From the NCBI GenBank assembly GCA_037447655.1, contig JBBHKE010000601.1:59339-123338 (forward strand): a DNA stretch of 64,000 nucleotides, read 5' to 3'. Position numbers and translations under genes: made by a program. The notes beneath the pieces are model-generated. The model worked only from the letters and a program-made list of their open reading frames with translations. It had not been told where the DNA came from and ran no database searches. Position 1 is the stretch's first letter; each line of letters begins with the position of its first letter. This DNA comes from Zygnema cylindricum (taxonomy: Eukaryota > Streptophyta > Zygnematophyceae > Zygnematales > Zygnemataceae). This document shows positions 41,081 to 53,774 of the stretch, piece by piece.

Positions 41081-41627
41081 GAGTGGCGGCGCTAGAAAAC
41101 GCCAAGTCGGCCATTTCGGAATCTCGGCTCGCATCGCGGCTGTCGATTAAATCCAGCATTCAATTATTGCCGTCAAAATTATGTGCGCGGTATTTGTTTC
41201 GCCGTCGAAACAAATGCGCGGTTTCAGTTTCGTGAAGTACCGTAATCCGTACTACTGTATCTATGTACTAAGAATCAGCTCGCACCGTTAAATGAATATT
41301 TCAAATTGTATGTGTTTATATATTTATCAATCCCTACATAGTCTAGCACTAGTCTTAGACTTAACGGATAAAACCTGGCGGCTACGTGACACTTGACGGA
41401 CGGCAGGTGCCAGGATCAATTCTTGGGTCCGTCAACGTTCCTTTTAGTAAATCTATATTTATCTACACCTGTCTCTCCGGAGAGCTTAGGCAGACATGGC
41501 TTTAGCTCCCTTTCCAACCTTCAGTGACTACAACAAGTGTGGGGGCTTGGAGAAGGGAGTCAGAGGCAAGACTGCCTCTACTCTTTTCTTATCTAGTAAT
41601 GACCTAGAAAATATCCAAATATCAACA

Positions 41628-42597
41628 CCTGACAGACAATAACTCTGACCACCTTCACCGTTGTAAAGGCAAGACTCCCCTGAGTCGATAGCAAAAAGAA
41701 TCTATGAATTTGCTACCCTGAGTATTAAGTTATGGAGAGTCAAAGTTGACCTTTTGTACAGAAGCTCTGTGGGAGAGTTGGTCCTATCTTCTAATTGTTC
41801 TAAGTCCTATCTCTCTCACAAACTCTATCTACTGATGTATGGAGCCAATCAGATTACACTTCTGTACACAAAAGTACAGCTGGCGGTGTACTTTCTGTAC
41901 GGATCCTGTACGACATGGCCTAAATGTCGACACGTGGTATATTCGGATTCGCTCCCTTAATCCTCGGAGATGTCGCGATCTAATGTCCTTCTGCCACGTG
42001 TTATCCGATGTGGCGATGACCGAAGATTGCCGAAATCCTCTTCCGCGATCTTGGCGTTAATTCTGGCCGTCCGATTAAATTCACATTTAGTTGTAGCCGT
42101 AATAAATACATGTGTGGTATTCGTTTCGCTAAAATAATAGATGCTCGGTATTCGTTTCTTATTCGTATCGTAATGCGTACTTTTACATTACTGGATCTAT
42201 GTCTCCCGTAAAACTGTTTCACTTAAATGAACTATCTTACGTATTAATGTTTAATTAAATATCAAACCCTATAGTACGTAACACTATGTCTAGACTTAAC
42301 AGTTAAGGCTACTGGCTACTGGTTGCTTACATTCTGGCAGCTTCCAGGATCAAATTCTAGGGTAATCACATATTCTTTTAGTAAATAAACCCCTAACGGT
42401 AAATATACTAATATATATATTTCACGTAAACCTCTGGATAGCCTAGGTAGCCATGGCTCTAGCTTCCTCTCCAACTTCTCAGTGACAGTGATAAGTTTGA
42501 GAGTTGGAGAGAGAAGTTAGAGGTAAACTGCCTCGGCTTCTTTCTATATTTCTATTTAGATCTAGAAAATACTTTAAACGGACCATTAATTTCTACA
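41628..42597 (-). repeat. 5' LTR of Copia I, second part
   Basis: It continues from 37,057; CCTGA at 41,628-41,632 is the duplicated target. It ends ATTAATTTCTACA at 42,597, like the F LTR. Total 1,052 bp against 1,050 for F. Element I itself appears inserted in element J. Confidence 0.88.
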
Positions 42598-44055
42598 AAG
42601 TACACTTTATTCTCATAGCTAGCAACAAAGACTCCTTTCTTAGTACTAGTCTCAAAACCCTTATCATCTAAGACCGACGTAGAGAAAAGATTCTTGTTCA
42701 ACTTTGGGATAAAAAGAACATCAGAGAAAGTGACTATGGATGCCTTTCCATCAACCAAGACTCTCAAATCCACTGATCCCACTAAATTAGTGGTGACTAT
42801 TCTCCCATCCCCATACTCTATCTCTACAGTAGGGATCTTTCTCATTTTGGTAAATAATAGTTTTTCTCTACACATATGCATAGAGGCTCTTGAATCAATA
42901 ATCCATCCTTCTTCAGGAGCTTTTCTTACTTCACCGAAAGCACACTTTTGCCTCCTTGGAATCTCCGGCTCACCTTTCACCTCCAGCTCCTCGTTGAGGA
43001 GGAGTTCTCCATCGTCCTCATCAGAGTCCTCTTCGATGACTTGTGTTCCCACAAATGTCTTCTTTTTATTTGCGGCTGGTTTTCCGACCTGTTCCTCCTT
43101 CAATCTCAACTCTGCCAGTTTAGTACACTCCGCCATGTAATGTCCCGGCTTCTTACAAAAGTGACAAGGCCCTTAAGGAGGCCTTGATCCAGATCCTTCC
43201 GATTGATTTCCTCTTCCCCCTCCACCAAAGTTTCTATAAGGTTTCTTAGAATCCTTATCTCCCCAATTAGTTCCAGCAGCCAATGCTTGAACACTCTAAC
43301 CTCCTCTCCGAATCTCAATTGTGTTTTCTCCAACCAAAATCATTCCCACAACGGAAATCCAGATCCATCGATGATCTGGCAAGTCCCGAACCCTGTTAAC
43401 AATGTTTTCATAATCACATGGGAGTTTCATCAACAAAGTATTCACATTCTCTTTTTCGGTCTCCCTCTTCCCTACACTCTCTAACTCCATAAATAACCCG
43501 GCCAAGTCATTACAAAAATCTAACATCTTTCCCCCTTTGTACCCATAAGCCTATACCTTCTAATATGCCAACTTCTGCTGCTGAATCGTACCACTCTTGT
43601 AAATGTTGACAAGAGCCTCCCACAACTCGTCCGCCCTGTCCACATGAAGATGAGGTGTAGCCACTACCTAGGTGAGACGCCCGAGAATAAAATGAGTCGC
43701 CACGGTATTGTTGAAATCCCAGATTTTGCTATCATTAGCTTCGGTTTTCTGAACACCTGCTGCCAAAACCGATCCAGTAGGCATCGGTGTAAGTTTCTCC
43801 TTCCCCTTCTCCTTCCTTATGTCCGACACGATGATCTTTCCAACATCCTCTTCCGCCTCTGCCCCCGCAGATCCTCCTGTGAAACGAGATCCTCCAAACC
43901 CTAGTGGAACTCCCAATTTTGCGGATGGCCGACGCACACGACCACTCACAATGCCCCATAGCCGTTTCGCAACTAGTGCACTCCTCATCATGGTTTCCCA
44001 ATAAATGAACCATGTTCTATTAAAAATGGGCACCCTAGAGGGTTAGCCCATAACT
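42598..44055 (-). pseudogene. Copia J: gag and protease
   Basis: Gag N-terminus at 44,033-43,668 (PIFNRTWFIYWE), then 43,526-43,296 (MLDFCNDLAGLFMELESVG) and the RFGE and knuckle region, then 43,136-42,598: MAECTKLAELRLKEE, EIPRRQKCAFGE, WIIDSRASMHMC, IEYGDGRIVTTNLVG. The protease catalytic motif DSGAS reads DSRAS, so the enzyme would be dead. Homology stops at the end of the I LTR; integrase and RT are not present. Confidence 0.85.
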
Positions 44056-44992
44056 TGAAACTCTGTGACCTCCATTGGTCCATAGAATGTCCAGCTTGTA
44101 TGAACCCTCTAGGATAATATTTGCACTTTTGTCTTTGGCAATGAATAAGTGCCACCCTGGCACGCAAAAACTCTGACCGACTACACTTGTGTGTAGCTTG
44201 GACTCCCCTGAGTCCGCAGCAAAAAGAATCACTGAATTTGCTCACCCGAGCATTAAGTTATAGCTGACCAAAGTTGGTCCATAAATACAGGTGCACTCTG
44301 GGAGAGAGGCTGAAAACCCAAAAATATTCTAAGTCCTAAGCTAACTCTCTAAACCTATTACTAAGATACTCCACCAATCATATGACTGTAAAGTAAAAGA
44401 AGGTATAACGGTGTACTTCTTGTACGGCCATAGTACGGTATGGCCGGTCCACTGACGCGTGTCAGTTCCGAGCCGTAGTTGCTCCTTCGTAATATCCGAT
44501 GTCCAACCATATGTTGCCACGTGTCATCCGCCGACATCTGGTCCGCAAAACGCCAAAATTTTATTCCGGCATTCCGGCTCCACTGTGAGCCGTTCAATCA
44601 CATCCGAACATTTGATTTCGTTCGTCGAAATTACATGTCGATTCGGCTATTTCGTGCGGTCCGATTTCGTTCGAACCGGTATGTCGCATAATTTGTTTAA
44701 AGGGAATATCTGGCGCCGTACATCTTTAAATTAATATCGCGTCATACACGTGTATTGCTCTTCTAAGACCTATTGGATAAGGCGCATGGCTAGTCCGTAC
44801 GGCGATCATCCAGAGGTCTTTGGATCAATTCCCACAACTGGCAGACTATGTTTTGCAAAAATAATATTAGTGTTCTGCCTGCATCTTTAGCTGCTAGAGG
44901 TAACCGTGGCTGCCTGTAGGTCCTCAGTGACTACAACAAGTATGAGGGCTGGAATAAGGTCACAAGAGAGACTACAAAATACCTCTTTTTCA
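44056..44992 (-). repeat. 5' LTR of Copia J
   Basis: It starts TGAAACTCTGTGACC after the primer-site copy GCCCATAACT. It contains a GTAC cluster, a G-box (44,518) and a tRNA-like module (44,768-44,835: CCTATTGGATAAGGCGC and TTTGGATCAATTCC). The right end is indistinct, near TTTTTCA. Confidence 0.75.
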
Positions 44993-46422
44993 GTACAAGT
45001 ACTCGAGTACTTTTTGTACAATATTTGTACTATATGGGCAAAATAGTGACATCTGTCACATCCGAATTTGTTATCGTGCGATCCGGAGATTCCATGAACA
45101 AGTAAGATGTTGCCACTGGTCATCCGGATTGGTGGCGTCCAAAAGCCGCCGAAATTGCCAATCCGTACAATCGGCTGTCCTAGTGAACCGTTGGATCATA
45201 TTTCACACTTTTAATTTCGTCCGTTGAAATAAATATCTTCGACATTTGTTTCGAGCGCCCCGTATTAATTTAGTGCGGTACCATTCCATGTATGTTTCGT
45301 TTGGTTTCGCTGTTAAATTGATGTATCGGCGTTAACATACTTTAAGCAATATTCAACCCATATAGATGTATCGATCACCTCTACATCTAGTGGATAAGGC
45401 TGGGGAGCATAATTGTACGTTGCTGGAGGTACTAAGCTCAATTCTTGTACCTTTCGGTTACCTTTTGATAACACCTAAGCATACTCCATTCCATCCTGTC
45501 TCCTTGGCTACTTAGGTAGCTTGCCTCCTACCTGTCTCCTTTGTTGAAGATGAAGATGATGCTAGAGTAGACATCACAGAATTCAGATAAGCAAGAAGCT
45601 CTCACAGATGCTTAGAAAAATACACACAATTTTGGAAAACAGCCTAAGATAATTTAGGGAACCAAATGGCCTACAAATCTGACACAATGCAGATAATACA
45701 CAAATGAACACAAGTGCAAATTTACACAAAAATCTGCAAATAGATTTGAGAGATATTCTCAGTCAAAGTTATCAAAGATGTCACAGCATAATTTTGATAC
45801 AACAAGTTCCTAATTCTGAAATGGCTAAGTCCTATATTTATACCTAAAAGATCTATTCTTTTAAGATCTAGCAACCACTCACTACCCTAACTAAGCAGAG
45901 AAGACATACCTGCCATGCATGAATAATATCTACTGTCAGAAAAGAGGATACCTGAATATGTCAAGGTATGTTATACAGAATGAATTTGAACTGAGACACT
46001 AATCAAACAAAACACGCTTATGTACAAACAAGAGATATATAACGTCAGAGTACACCGTGTATAAACACGTCAGATAATTACAGACGTGGTCCCGAATGAC
46101 CACCTTCCGTCGGCGGCAAATCTTCACCGTCCATCATTTCAAAGTTTCATCCAAGATGAAACTTTTATGTGACACTTCGATCTTTATGGTAAGTCTGAAT
46201 AGTACCAACGGATCTTTGTAAAGTGTCTCATTTTACTGACACGTGTCCTGAAGTGTGTCACAACGTGAACTCCCTCGCTGTTCATTGTAACATTAATTCT
46301 GGTACATACTGAACCAGACTTTCACAAAATATTCTAAGTACTGAGAAAACATTCCCCTCACCTATGAAGCTTAGTGAGGACTAAATCTTTCAAAACAACA
46401 GAAAATACCCAAATTTTAACAC
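44993..46422 (-). repeat. Copia LTR K, left part missing
   Basis: It begins inside the GTAC cluster (AGTACAAGTACTCGAGTAC), has a tRNA-like module (45,385-45,460: CTAGTGGATAAGGC) and ends CCCAAATTTTAACA at 46,422, like the E LTR. Positions 45,600-46,370 have no counterpart in the other LTRs and may hold an older insertion. No gene is seen. Confidence 0.65.
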
Positions 46423-47035
46423 TAGAGAGTGCAGGTAACTCATGGTCTGAGAGACAAAGAGTGAACATACTGATGATGAAACTACCTGAAGAGTATGAGA
46501 ATATCATTAACCGGTTGTAAGACATAGGAGATAACAATTGGAATTGGGATGTCACAGTGGGAATGATTTTAGTGAAAGAAAGCACCATTGAGCTAAGGAG
46601 AGGGAGTTCAAGTGTTTAAGCATTGTGTGTAGGAGGTGATTGGCGGAAGCGTGATGAGGAGAGAGGGAAAGATCCCTATCAAAACTTTAGAGAGAGAGGA
46701 CAAAGAGGTGGCAGATTTGATTGACAAGGGAGAAGAACTTCTCGAGGAGGATTATGTCACTTCTGCAAAAAACCGGGACATCTAAGGCAGATTTTATCAA
46801 ACTTGCAGATCTTTGACTGAAAGATGGACAAGGAACCTCAAGGGATATAGAAAAGAAAAAGGTTTTCCTGGCTCAAATTCATGATGAGGAAGAGGATAAA
46901 GGAACCGAACCGGAAGAGGAGCTTGAGGAGCTTATTCTTAATCCGAAAAACACTGAGAAGCATGTCGACATTCCACGCAGACAAAAGTGTGCTTTCGGAG
47001 GTAAGAGGGACCCACTCGAGGATGGGTGAATCATA
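46423..47035 (+). pseudogene. H gag remnant
   Basis: LMMKLPEEYENIINRL, NWNWDVTVGMILVKESTIELRRG and a zinc knuckle GLCHFCKKPGHLRQ. Several stops; the second half of the knuckle is altered. Confidence 0.8.
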
Positions 47036-47620
47036 GACTCAGGGGCTTCAATGCATATGTGCAAAGATAAGAGGTGGTTCACTAAACTGAGAAAGATCCC
47101 AACAGTTGAGATAGAGTACGGAGATGGTAGAGTAGAAACCACAAATCTTGTTGGAATTGTTGACTTAAAGGTTTTAGTTGATGGAAAGGCCTCATCTGTA
47201 ACACTCTCAGACGTTCTTTACATTCCAAAGCTGAAAAAGAGCCTAGTCTCAACAGCTGTCCTATATGATAAGGAGTTTGGAACATGAACTAGGAAAGGAA
47301 TTTTCACAGCAAGCTTTGATAATGAGGTTTATTTCATAGCTAAGAAGGGCAGTCAAGGAAAGTTCAGAATTGTAATTTGCAATGAAAAGAGTGTTCTCTA
47401 CTCGTGTGCAAGTGATATAATGCTTTGGCACAAAAGGTTGGGGCATGTACATCTAGATAGATTAAAGAAAATGAAGAAAAGCAGAATAGTGGAAGGGGTA
47501 TTACTTTTGAGGATGATGAGACCTTCGATGATTGCAGTGGATGTGCCCAATGGAAGATTCATAGAATTCCATTTCCAAAGGCAACCACATTTAGAAGAGA
47601 GAAAGTATTAGATCTAATTC
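47030..47620 (+). pseudogene. H protease and GAG-pre-integrase region
   Basis: The protease motif IIDSGASMHMC is intact at 47,030-47,062, followed by IEYGDGRVETTNLVG. A stop sits at 47,285. WHKRLGHVHLDRLKKMKK marks the pre-integrase zinc region. Confidence 0.85.
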
Positions 47621-48620
47621 ACACTGATGTTTTGGGACCTGCTAGGTATGCTTCACATGGGGGGAAGAGATGGATGTTAACCATCGAAGATGGTTGGTCT
47701 AGATACACTAAGGTATACTTTCTTAGCTTCACATGGGGGGAAGAGATGGATGTTAACCATCGAAGATGGTTGGTCTAGATACACTAAGGTATACTTTCTT
47801 AGACATAAGTCAGAGGTATTGAGATGTTTCAAAGAGTATAAAGTATAGAGTGAAGAACTACACGAAACCTCAATAGAAGAGATAAGAAGTGATAATGGGA
47901 AAGAATACACCTCAAAGGAATTTGAAGAATATCTTAAAGAAGAAGGAATTCATCATGAGAAATTTGTTCACTATAATCCAGAACAAAATGGAGTAGCACA
48001 AAGAGTGAATAAAACTTTAGGAGATATGTCTAGAAGTATGTTAACTGATAAGAGAATAGGATTGCAGTTTTAGGCCGAGTCTATGAACTATGGTAATTTC
48101 ATCAAAAATAGAGTCTCAACGTCAGCAAATAAGGAGGAAACTCCGTATGAGAGGTGGACAGGAAGAAAAACTGATTTGTCTAGTTTGAGAGTGTTCGAAA
48201 GTCAAGTCTACAGTTTAGATTTCGATAAGACTAAATGGAATTTAGAGGGGAGAGGAAAACCAGGATATCTTGTAGGATATGATGAGATCACAAAAGGATA
48301 ACGAGTGTATGACTTAAAAAAAAGAGATATATGTTTTGGTAAAACATATAGTGGTGATGAATGAAAGAAAGTCCATTGATCCATTTAAATATAATAAAGA
48401 AGTCAAAATCAGATTTGAACCGGATCAGTTTTCTGACTTTGAATTTGAAAATGAAGAGAAGGAAGTTGGAGAAAAGGAAAAATCTCCAAATCTAACAAAC
48501 GAGATGGAGGAAATGACAACAACCGAGGTAACGCAACAATACGAAGTGGAAACCGAGAGGAACTTGATGAGACTCCGGAATTCGAAGAGAGAGGAGCTGA
48601 AAATCTTCCTAAACGAAACC
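47621..48620 (+). pseudogene. H integrase, with a 76-bp tandem duplication
   Basis: Core residues can be read as HTDVLGP, then SDNGKEYTSKEFEEYL and NPEQNGVAQRVNKTLGD, giving Asp and Asp with the third position changed (AQR where AER is usual). An exact 76-base tandem duplication (47,651-47,726 and 47,727-47,802) shifts frame. The C-terminal part has PYERWTGRKTDLSSLRVF. Confidence 0.85.
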
Positions 48621-48622
48621 CA

Positions 48623-49720
48623 TTGATGCCTTCCATACCGGCGTCAAATTTTGAAGGGGGGAGAAGAAGTAGTAAACGACTTCAAGAAAGACAAGTAAAT
48701 AACCAACTCACAAAGATGTCTCACCTACATGAACCTCGGACATACTTAGAGGCCATAAGCACCCCAGAAAGGAGCCGATGGATCACTGCTATAAATGAAG
48801 AAATGGCCTCTATCATAGAAGCCAATACATGGGAGTTGGTAGATTCTCCATCAGATCGAAAACCGATTGGATGTAAGTGGGTTTTTAAACTTAAATTAAA
48901 CACGGATAATACCATTGAGAGGTACAAACCTAGGTTGGTTGCAAAAGTGTATACTCAAAAAGAGGGGATAGACTACGAAGAAATCTTTGCACCTGTAGTC
49001 AGATTTCCTTCTGTTAGAATCCTCTTAAGTTTAGCCGCAGCGGAGGATATGGAAATACATCAGATGGATGTTAAAACAACCTTTTTGCACGAATAGTTGG
49101 AAGAAGAAATTTACATGAGGCAATCAGAAGGATTCATAAAAAGTGGGGAAGAAAGCAAAGGTATGCAAACTAATAAAATCACTCTATGGGCTTAAAAAAA
49201 CCCTCGACAGTGGAATATAAAGCTGGACAAATTTTTGACCGGTTTGAGGTATATCAAAATTAGTTCAAACCACTCCATATATTTACTTGAGGATGAGAAT
49301 GGAATGATATTTATTGCAATTTATCTGGATGATTTGTTGGTCTTAAGCAAGTCTTTAGATAAGATTTACAAATTAAACGGAATATTAGAAGCCGTTTTTA
49401 CATAAAAGATCTCGGCGAAACAAAGTACATTTTAGGAATTCAGATGGAGAGAGATAGAGGGAATAGGATTATAAGACTCACTCAAGAGAAAAAATCGGTA
49501 ATATGCTAGAAAAATTTCAGATGGAGAAAACAAACGGATGTATTACTCCTATGGATTTGAAAAAAGAGTCAGAGGGGAGTGAAGAGGGAGGAATATTAAT
49601 CATTAATGATGAGATGGATGAGATAGAGAGAAGATTTATGGAAAATATCCCTTATCGCGAGATAGTAGGCAGTTTAATCTATTTTGTACCCGACTGGATA
49701 TAGATGCAACTGTAGGAGTC
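48623..49720 (+). pseudogene. H reverse transcriptase
   Basis: EEMASIIEANTWELVD, GCKWVFKLKLNTDNTIERY, DYEEIFAPVVRFPSVRI, then after a stop at 49,096 IFIAIYLDDLLVLSKS, with YLDD at the catalytic site (YVDD is usual). Frameshifts near 49,200 and 49,400. Confidence 0.88.
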
Positions 49721-49774
49721 CTCAGCAAGAGTCTAAATTAACCCAGAAAGAGAGAATGGGATGCCACCAAAAGG

Positions 49775-50308
49775 GTGATGAGGTATCTTTTGGGGACAAT
49801 GGAATTATGGTTGCATTTGGGAGGGGAGCACAGTGACATCACCACTTGGAGTGATGCCAATTATGGAGATGTGCCTTTAAGACGGTGTACGACTGGATAT
49901 GTGTGGCAAATTGCATCTGGTGCAAGTTTTTGGAGTAGCAAGCAACAGAAAGTAGTTGCTCAGTCCACTATGGAGGCTGAATACATGGCTTCCTGTGCTA
50001 CCACCAAAGAATTAATGTGGGTTAAATCTCTTCTTAGAGAACTTGGGTTCTTGAAGTTTGGAACTCAGAATGTTTTTTGTAATAACCAAGTTGTTATCTC
50101 TATTGCAGCTAATCCGAAACATCACTTCAAGGCTAAGCTTATGGATATCAGACTAAGTTTTGTAAGAGACAAGGTTGAAAATAAAATTATTAAACTGGTT
50201 CATAAAACTGTTGGAGAAATGATTGTAGACATGATGACAAAATCAATGCCTTCCCCGAAGTTGATATTTTGCAGAGAAAACTGTGGATTAAAATTGAAAA
50301 GTGACTAG
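49775..50308 (+). pseudogene. H RNase H domain
   Basis: A 177-residue open frame: WLHLGGEHSDITTWSDANYGD, STMEAEYMASCATTKELMWVKS, NNQVVISIAANPKHHFKAK, MTKSMPSPKL. The usual CDN reads CNN at the catalytic Asp. Confidence 0.9.
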
Positions 50309-50321
50309 GAATTAAGGGGAG

Positions 50322-51209
50322 TGTTGAAAAGAGGTAATTAATAGTTAACTTTTCTATTTTAGTTATGTTTTGAAGAGAGAGAGAGAGAGTAAGGATTAAA
50401 GGCACGCCATGGCTGCCGCTTTATTTAGAAAGGGGGAGATTTTGAAGTAGATGATATTTTACCAAAATGATGCTTAGATTTGGATCTGAACTTAGGTCTG
50501 TGGACTGTAAATAGTCGCTTACCTTATCCACTAAGGCATTTACAAAACGATACACTTAATGGATTTTAATAATACATAAACAATATCGCAACGGCTAACA
50601 CCAAACTAACGACGATGGACAATTTATGCACGTACGCAAATTTGAGCCGTGTAAAATATGTTTCGATCGGACGGCCATCATTGCAGCCGCCATCCAAAGT
50701 GAGCTTTTGGCGGCACTCAGAGATAGCGTCACGCGGTGCCACGTGGTGCCACATTATTGGATACGGGAGAAGATGGGAGGAGAAACCATGGCTCCCAATT
50801 TGACAAGCGTCACTTTGTAGGCCATGTGGTACAATGGTCGTACAATAAGTACATCGCCCATTGTACCTTCTTATACTTTATAGTGTTCTTATTGGACTAG
50901 GGTTTAGTAGTAGGTAGTCGTGAGTAGGCAGACCAAGACTTGGTGAAATTCAGGTACCTCTCTCTAAGAGAGCTTGTAACTATAAAGGTCATCTTTGACC
51001 AGCCACAACTTATTGCTCAGGGGAGCAAATTTAGTGATTCTTTTTGCGTTTAACTTAGGGAAGTCTTGTCCTCACATGGGTGATGGTTGTCAAAATATTT
51101 GTGTGCCTGGGCGGCACTTATTCAGTGTGAAAGTGGAAGTGGAAAATATTATCTTAGAGGCTTACATAGGCTGCTCATTCTTTGGGTCAATAGAGACCAC
51201 AGAATTGCA
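50322..51209 (+). repeat. 3' LTR of Copia H
   Basis: 888 bp, TGTTGAAAAG...GAATTGCA. It contains a GA microsatellite (50,375-50,388), a tRNA-like module on minus (about 50,490-50,560), CCACGTGGTGCC (50,740) and a GTAC cluster (50,830-50,875). Element G pol sequence begins right after. Confidence 0.85.
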
Positions 51210-53108
51210 GCTCCTTGACCCCTTTTATCCATAAATGCTGGAATAGTTACTTCTTCTCCCCTCTTGTTCGACATGGGAGGAATCTCTTGTTTCACTTCAA
51301 ATATTCTTTCTGTTGTACATGCATTGTCTTGATGAGTTGTCTCCCCCGTTACATCTTCTCTTTCAAATTTGATTTTGACAATTTTGTTTTATTTGATGAG
51401 ATATATATATTTTCTTTCTTCTATTACAACTAGATGCTATACCAAGATTATATCTTTCTCGTGAAGATCATAAACTCTATTTTCCTTTACCGCCTCATCA
51501 TATCCCACTAAGTATCCAGGTTTACCCTTTAAATCCACTTTATTTGCACAAGAGTACAAAACTCGTTTCATTTCATTGCTTAAGACAATCCGAAACATGC
51601 ATTGGCTTCCTTTTTCAGCAATGAAATGAACCTCAATTTCAAAGCTAGTTGTGAATACACCTTCTCAAGTTTTTCTCGCATATTCGTTTTCATCTAACAC
51701 CAATATAGATATCAGATTTTTGTTTAAATAAGGAATATACAAAACATTTGACAAGGTCAATATGAATACCTTTCCATCCACAAAGACCTTAAGGTCTACC
51801 GATCCCACTAAGCTTGTGGTGATAATTCTTCCATCCCCGTACTCTATCTCTACGGATAGAAACTTTCTCAGTTTTATAAACCATTTTCTATCTCTTCACA
51901 TATGCATGGATGCTCTTGAGTCAATGATCCACCCATCCTTGGGTGTTTCTTTCATACCTCTAAATGCTCACTTTTGCCTTCTTGGAACTTTCGTCTCCGT
52001 GTCATTTTTTTCTTGCTTTCTTCAAGGAGATGCTGCTCGTCGAGTGACTCTTCCTTGTCTCCACCCACTTGTGTTGCCATAAGTGTCTTCTTTTTCCCAC
52101 CTTGACTTGATTTCGCTTGTCTATCTTTCATTCGTTGCTTCGCCAATCTTGTGAAATCTACCATGTAATGCCCGGGTTTCTTGCAAAAATGGCATACTCC
52201 CCTTGGCGGACCGTTTCTTGGTCTCTCATATTGTCTTTCTTTTCCCCCTCTATCGAAATGCTTCTAAGGTTTCTTTCCATTTTGGTTCTTCGAATCCGTC
52301 CTTGCAGCAAGTGCTTATATACAAGGATTTCCTCGACGGAGCTCCATAATGTTCTCCCGGACCAAGATCATCCTATCAATTGAGTTTCAAATCCATCGAT
52401 TGTCAAGTAATTCTTGAACCCGGTTTACAATATTTTCATACTCATCTGGAAGTTTCATGATAAAAGTATTGACTTTATGTTTTTTTGTCTCTACCTTTTT
52501 TGCACTCTCAAGTCCAACATAAAGTCCAGCAAGATCATTACAAAAATCTAGCATGCTACCACTTTTATAAACATAGGCTTGTATTTACTGGTCTGCTAGT
52601 TGTTGTTCTTGGATAGTTCCACTCTTATACAAGCTCACTAGAGACTTCCACACTTCTGCAGATTTAGTTAGATTCAGAAGGGGTAGACTAATTGCTTGTG
52701 TGAGATTCCTCAAAATGACATGTTTGGCCAACTCATTTTTGTAGTGCCAAACCTCGTGGTCATTCTCCTCAGTTTTTTGTACAACTAGTGTTTTTACTGC
52801 TCCAGTTATTGCCGTAAGTATAACTTACTCCTTTTTTTTCCCATTCCTAATGATGGTTTCTTCATCATCCTCAGCTTCCTCTGAAGCTGTAGGCACTCCT
52901 AGGCACTCCTCTTCCCAGTCCTGATGCTCATAGAAATTGAGCTCCTCCAAAACTTGGTGGGGCTCCAATGCTCACTGTAGGACACTTCACCTACCCTGAT
53001 ACTATCCCCCAAAAGTTTTTTTCAATCGAGGTACCTCTCGTCATAGCTTCCCAATAAATAAACCCTTTTCCCTCAAAAATGGGCACCCTAGAGTGTGGGC
53101 CCATAACC
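51210..53108 (-). pseudogene. Copia G: gag, protease and part of integrase
   Basis: Gag starts near 53,108 and runs through LTQAISLPLLNLTKS-like and FHDKTFKMPDEYENIVNRVQ-like phrases in several frames. A knuckle copy lies near 52,170-52,200. Protease region 51,960-51,700 has IIDSRASMHMC-like sequence with IEYGDGRIITTSLVG. A deletion near 51,550 joins the pre-integrase region to the end of integrase (KPGYLVGYDEA). The 3' rest is cut by H. Confidence 0.75.
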
Positions 53109-53774
53109 TGTAATTCTGTGACCTCCATTGGCCCGCAGAATGTCCAGCTTATATGAAGCCTCTAAAATAATATTTGCCCGTTTGACATTCCCACTAAATA
53201 AGTGCCACCCTGACACGCAAATATTTTGACTACCCTCACCTCTTTGAAGGTCTGATTCCCCTCCATCACCCTTGTGAAGGCTCGACTCCCCTGTGCCGAA
53301 CGCAAAAAGAATCACTGAATTTGCTCCCTTGAGCATTTTTTTATGGTCGGCCAAAGATAGCCTATAAATAGAAAAGGTATCTTAGAGAGAGGTGCCTCAA
53401 AAATGTATAAATCCTATTTCCCTCTCTAAACCCCCTACTACTACTGTACTCAACCAACCACAAGATTGTAAAGTACAAGAAGTACAGCTGCCGCGGTACT
53501 TCTTATACGGCCATGGTACGGTATAGTCATCCCGCTGACGTCTGACAGTTCTTGAGACATAGTCGCTCTTTCTGTTATATCCACCGTCGACCTATGGCTT
53601 GCCACGTGTCATCCGCCGACATTAGCTCACAAACCTCCAAATGACATCTACGGTGCGTCGGCCCCACTGTGAGCCGTCCGATCTGAAATCCATAATTAAT
53701 CGGGTCCGTTTAAATTCAACGTCATTTTCGTTTAGTAATCCGTGAAATAGAGTATGTCGATTGGTACTATGTTG
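53109..53774 (-). repeat. 5' LTR of Copia G, first part
   Basis: It starts TGTAATTCTGTGACC after GTGGGCCCATAACC (primer site, 53,095-53,108) and is broken by element F at 53,775. Continued at 60,083. Confidence 0.88.

Larger units (their letters stand above)
37058..41627 (-). mobile_element. Element E: complete non-autonomous Copia retrotransposon
   Basis: Two LTRs of identical length (1,343 bp; 37,058-38,400 and 40,285-41,627), each TG...CA. CCTGA is directly repeated outside (37,053-37,057 and 41,628-41,632). The 1,884-bp internal region has a primer site at 40,270-40,284, a polypurine tract at 38,401-38,415 and one 622-codon frame holding gag and scraps of pol. No integrase and no RT catalytic core. 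LTRs differ by roughly 2% by eye, so insertion is fairly recent. It must have used proteins from another element. Confidence 0.95.
40285..41627 (-). repeat. 5' LTR of element E
   Basis: Same length and layout as the left LTR. Transcription would start downstream (leftward) of the TATA-like site at 40,652-40,660. Confidence 0.95.
46423..51209 (+). mobile_element. Copia element H, 5'-truncated, with 3' LTR
   Basis: Plus-strand gag (from mid-gag), protease, integrase, RT and RNase H in Copia order, then polypurine tract AATTAAGGGGAG and a 3' LTR (50,322-51,209). Numerous stops. The 5' LTR and gag start are missing; LTR K ends directly at the break. Confidence 0.88.
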
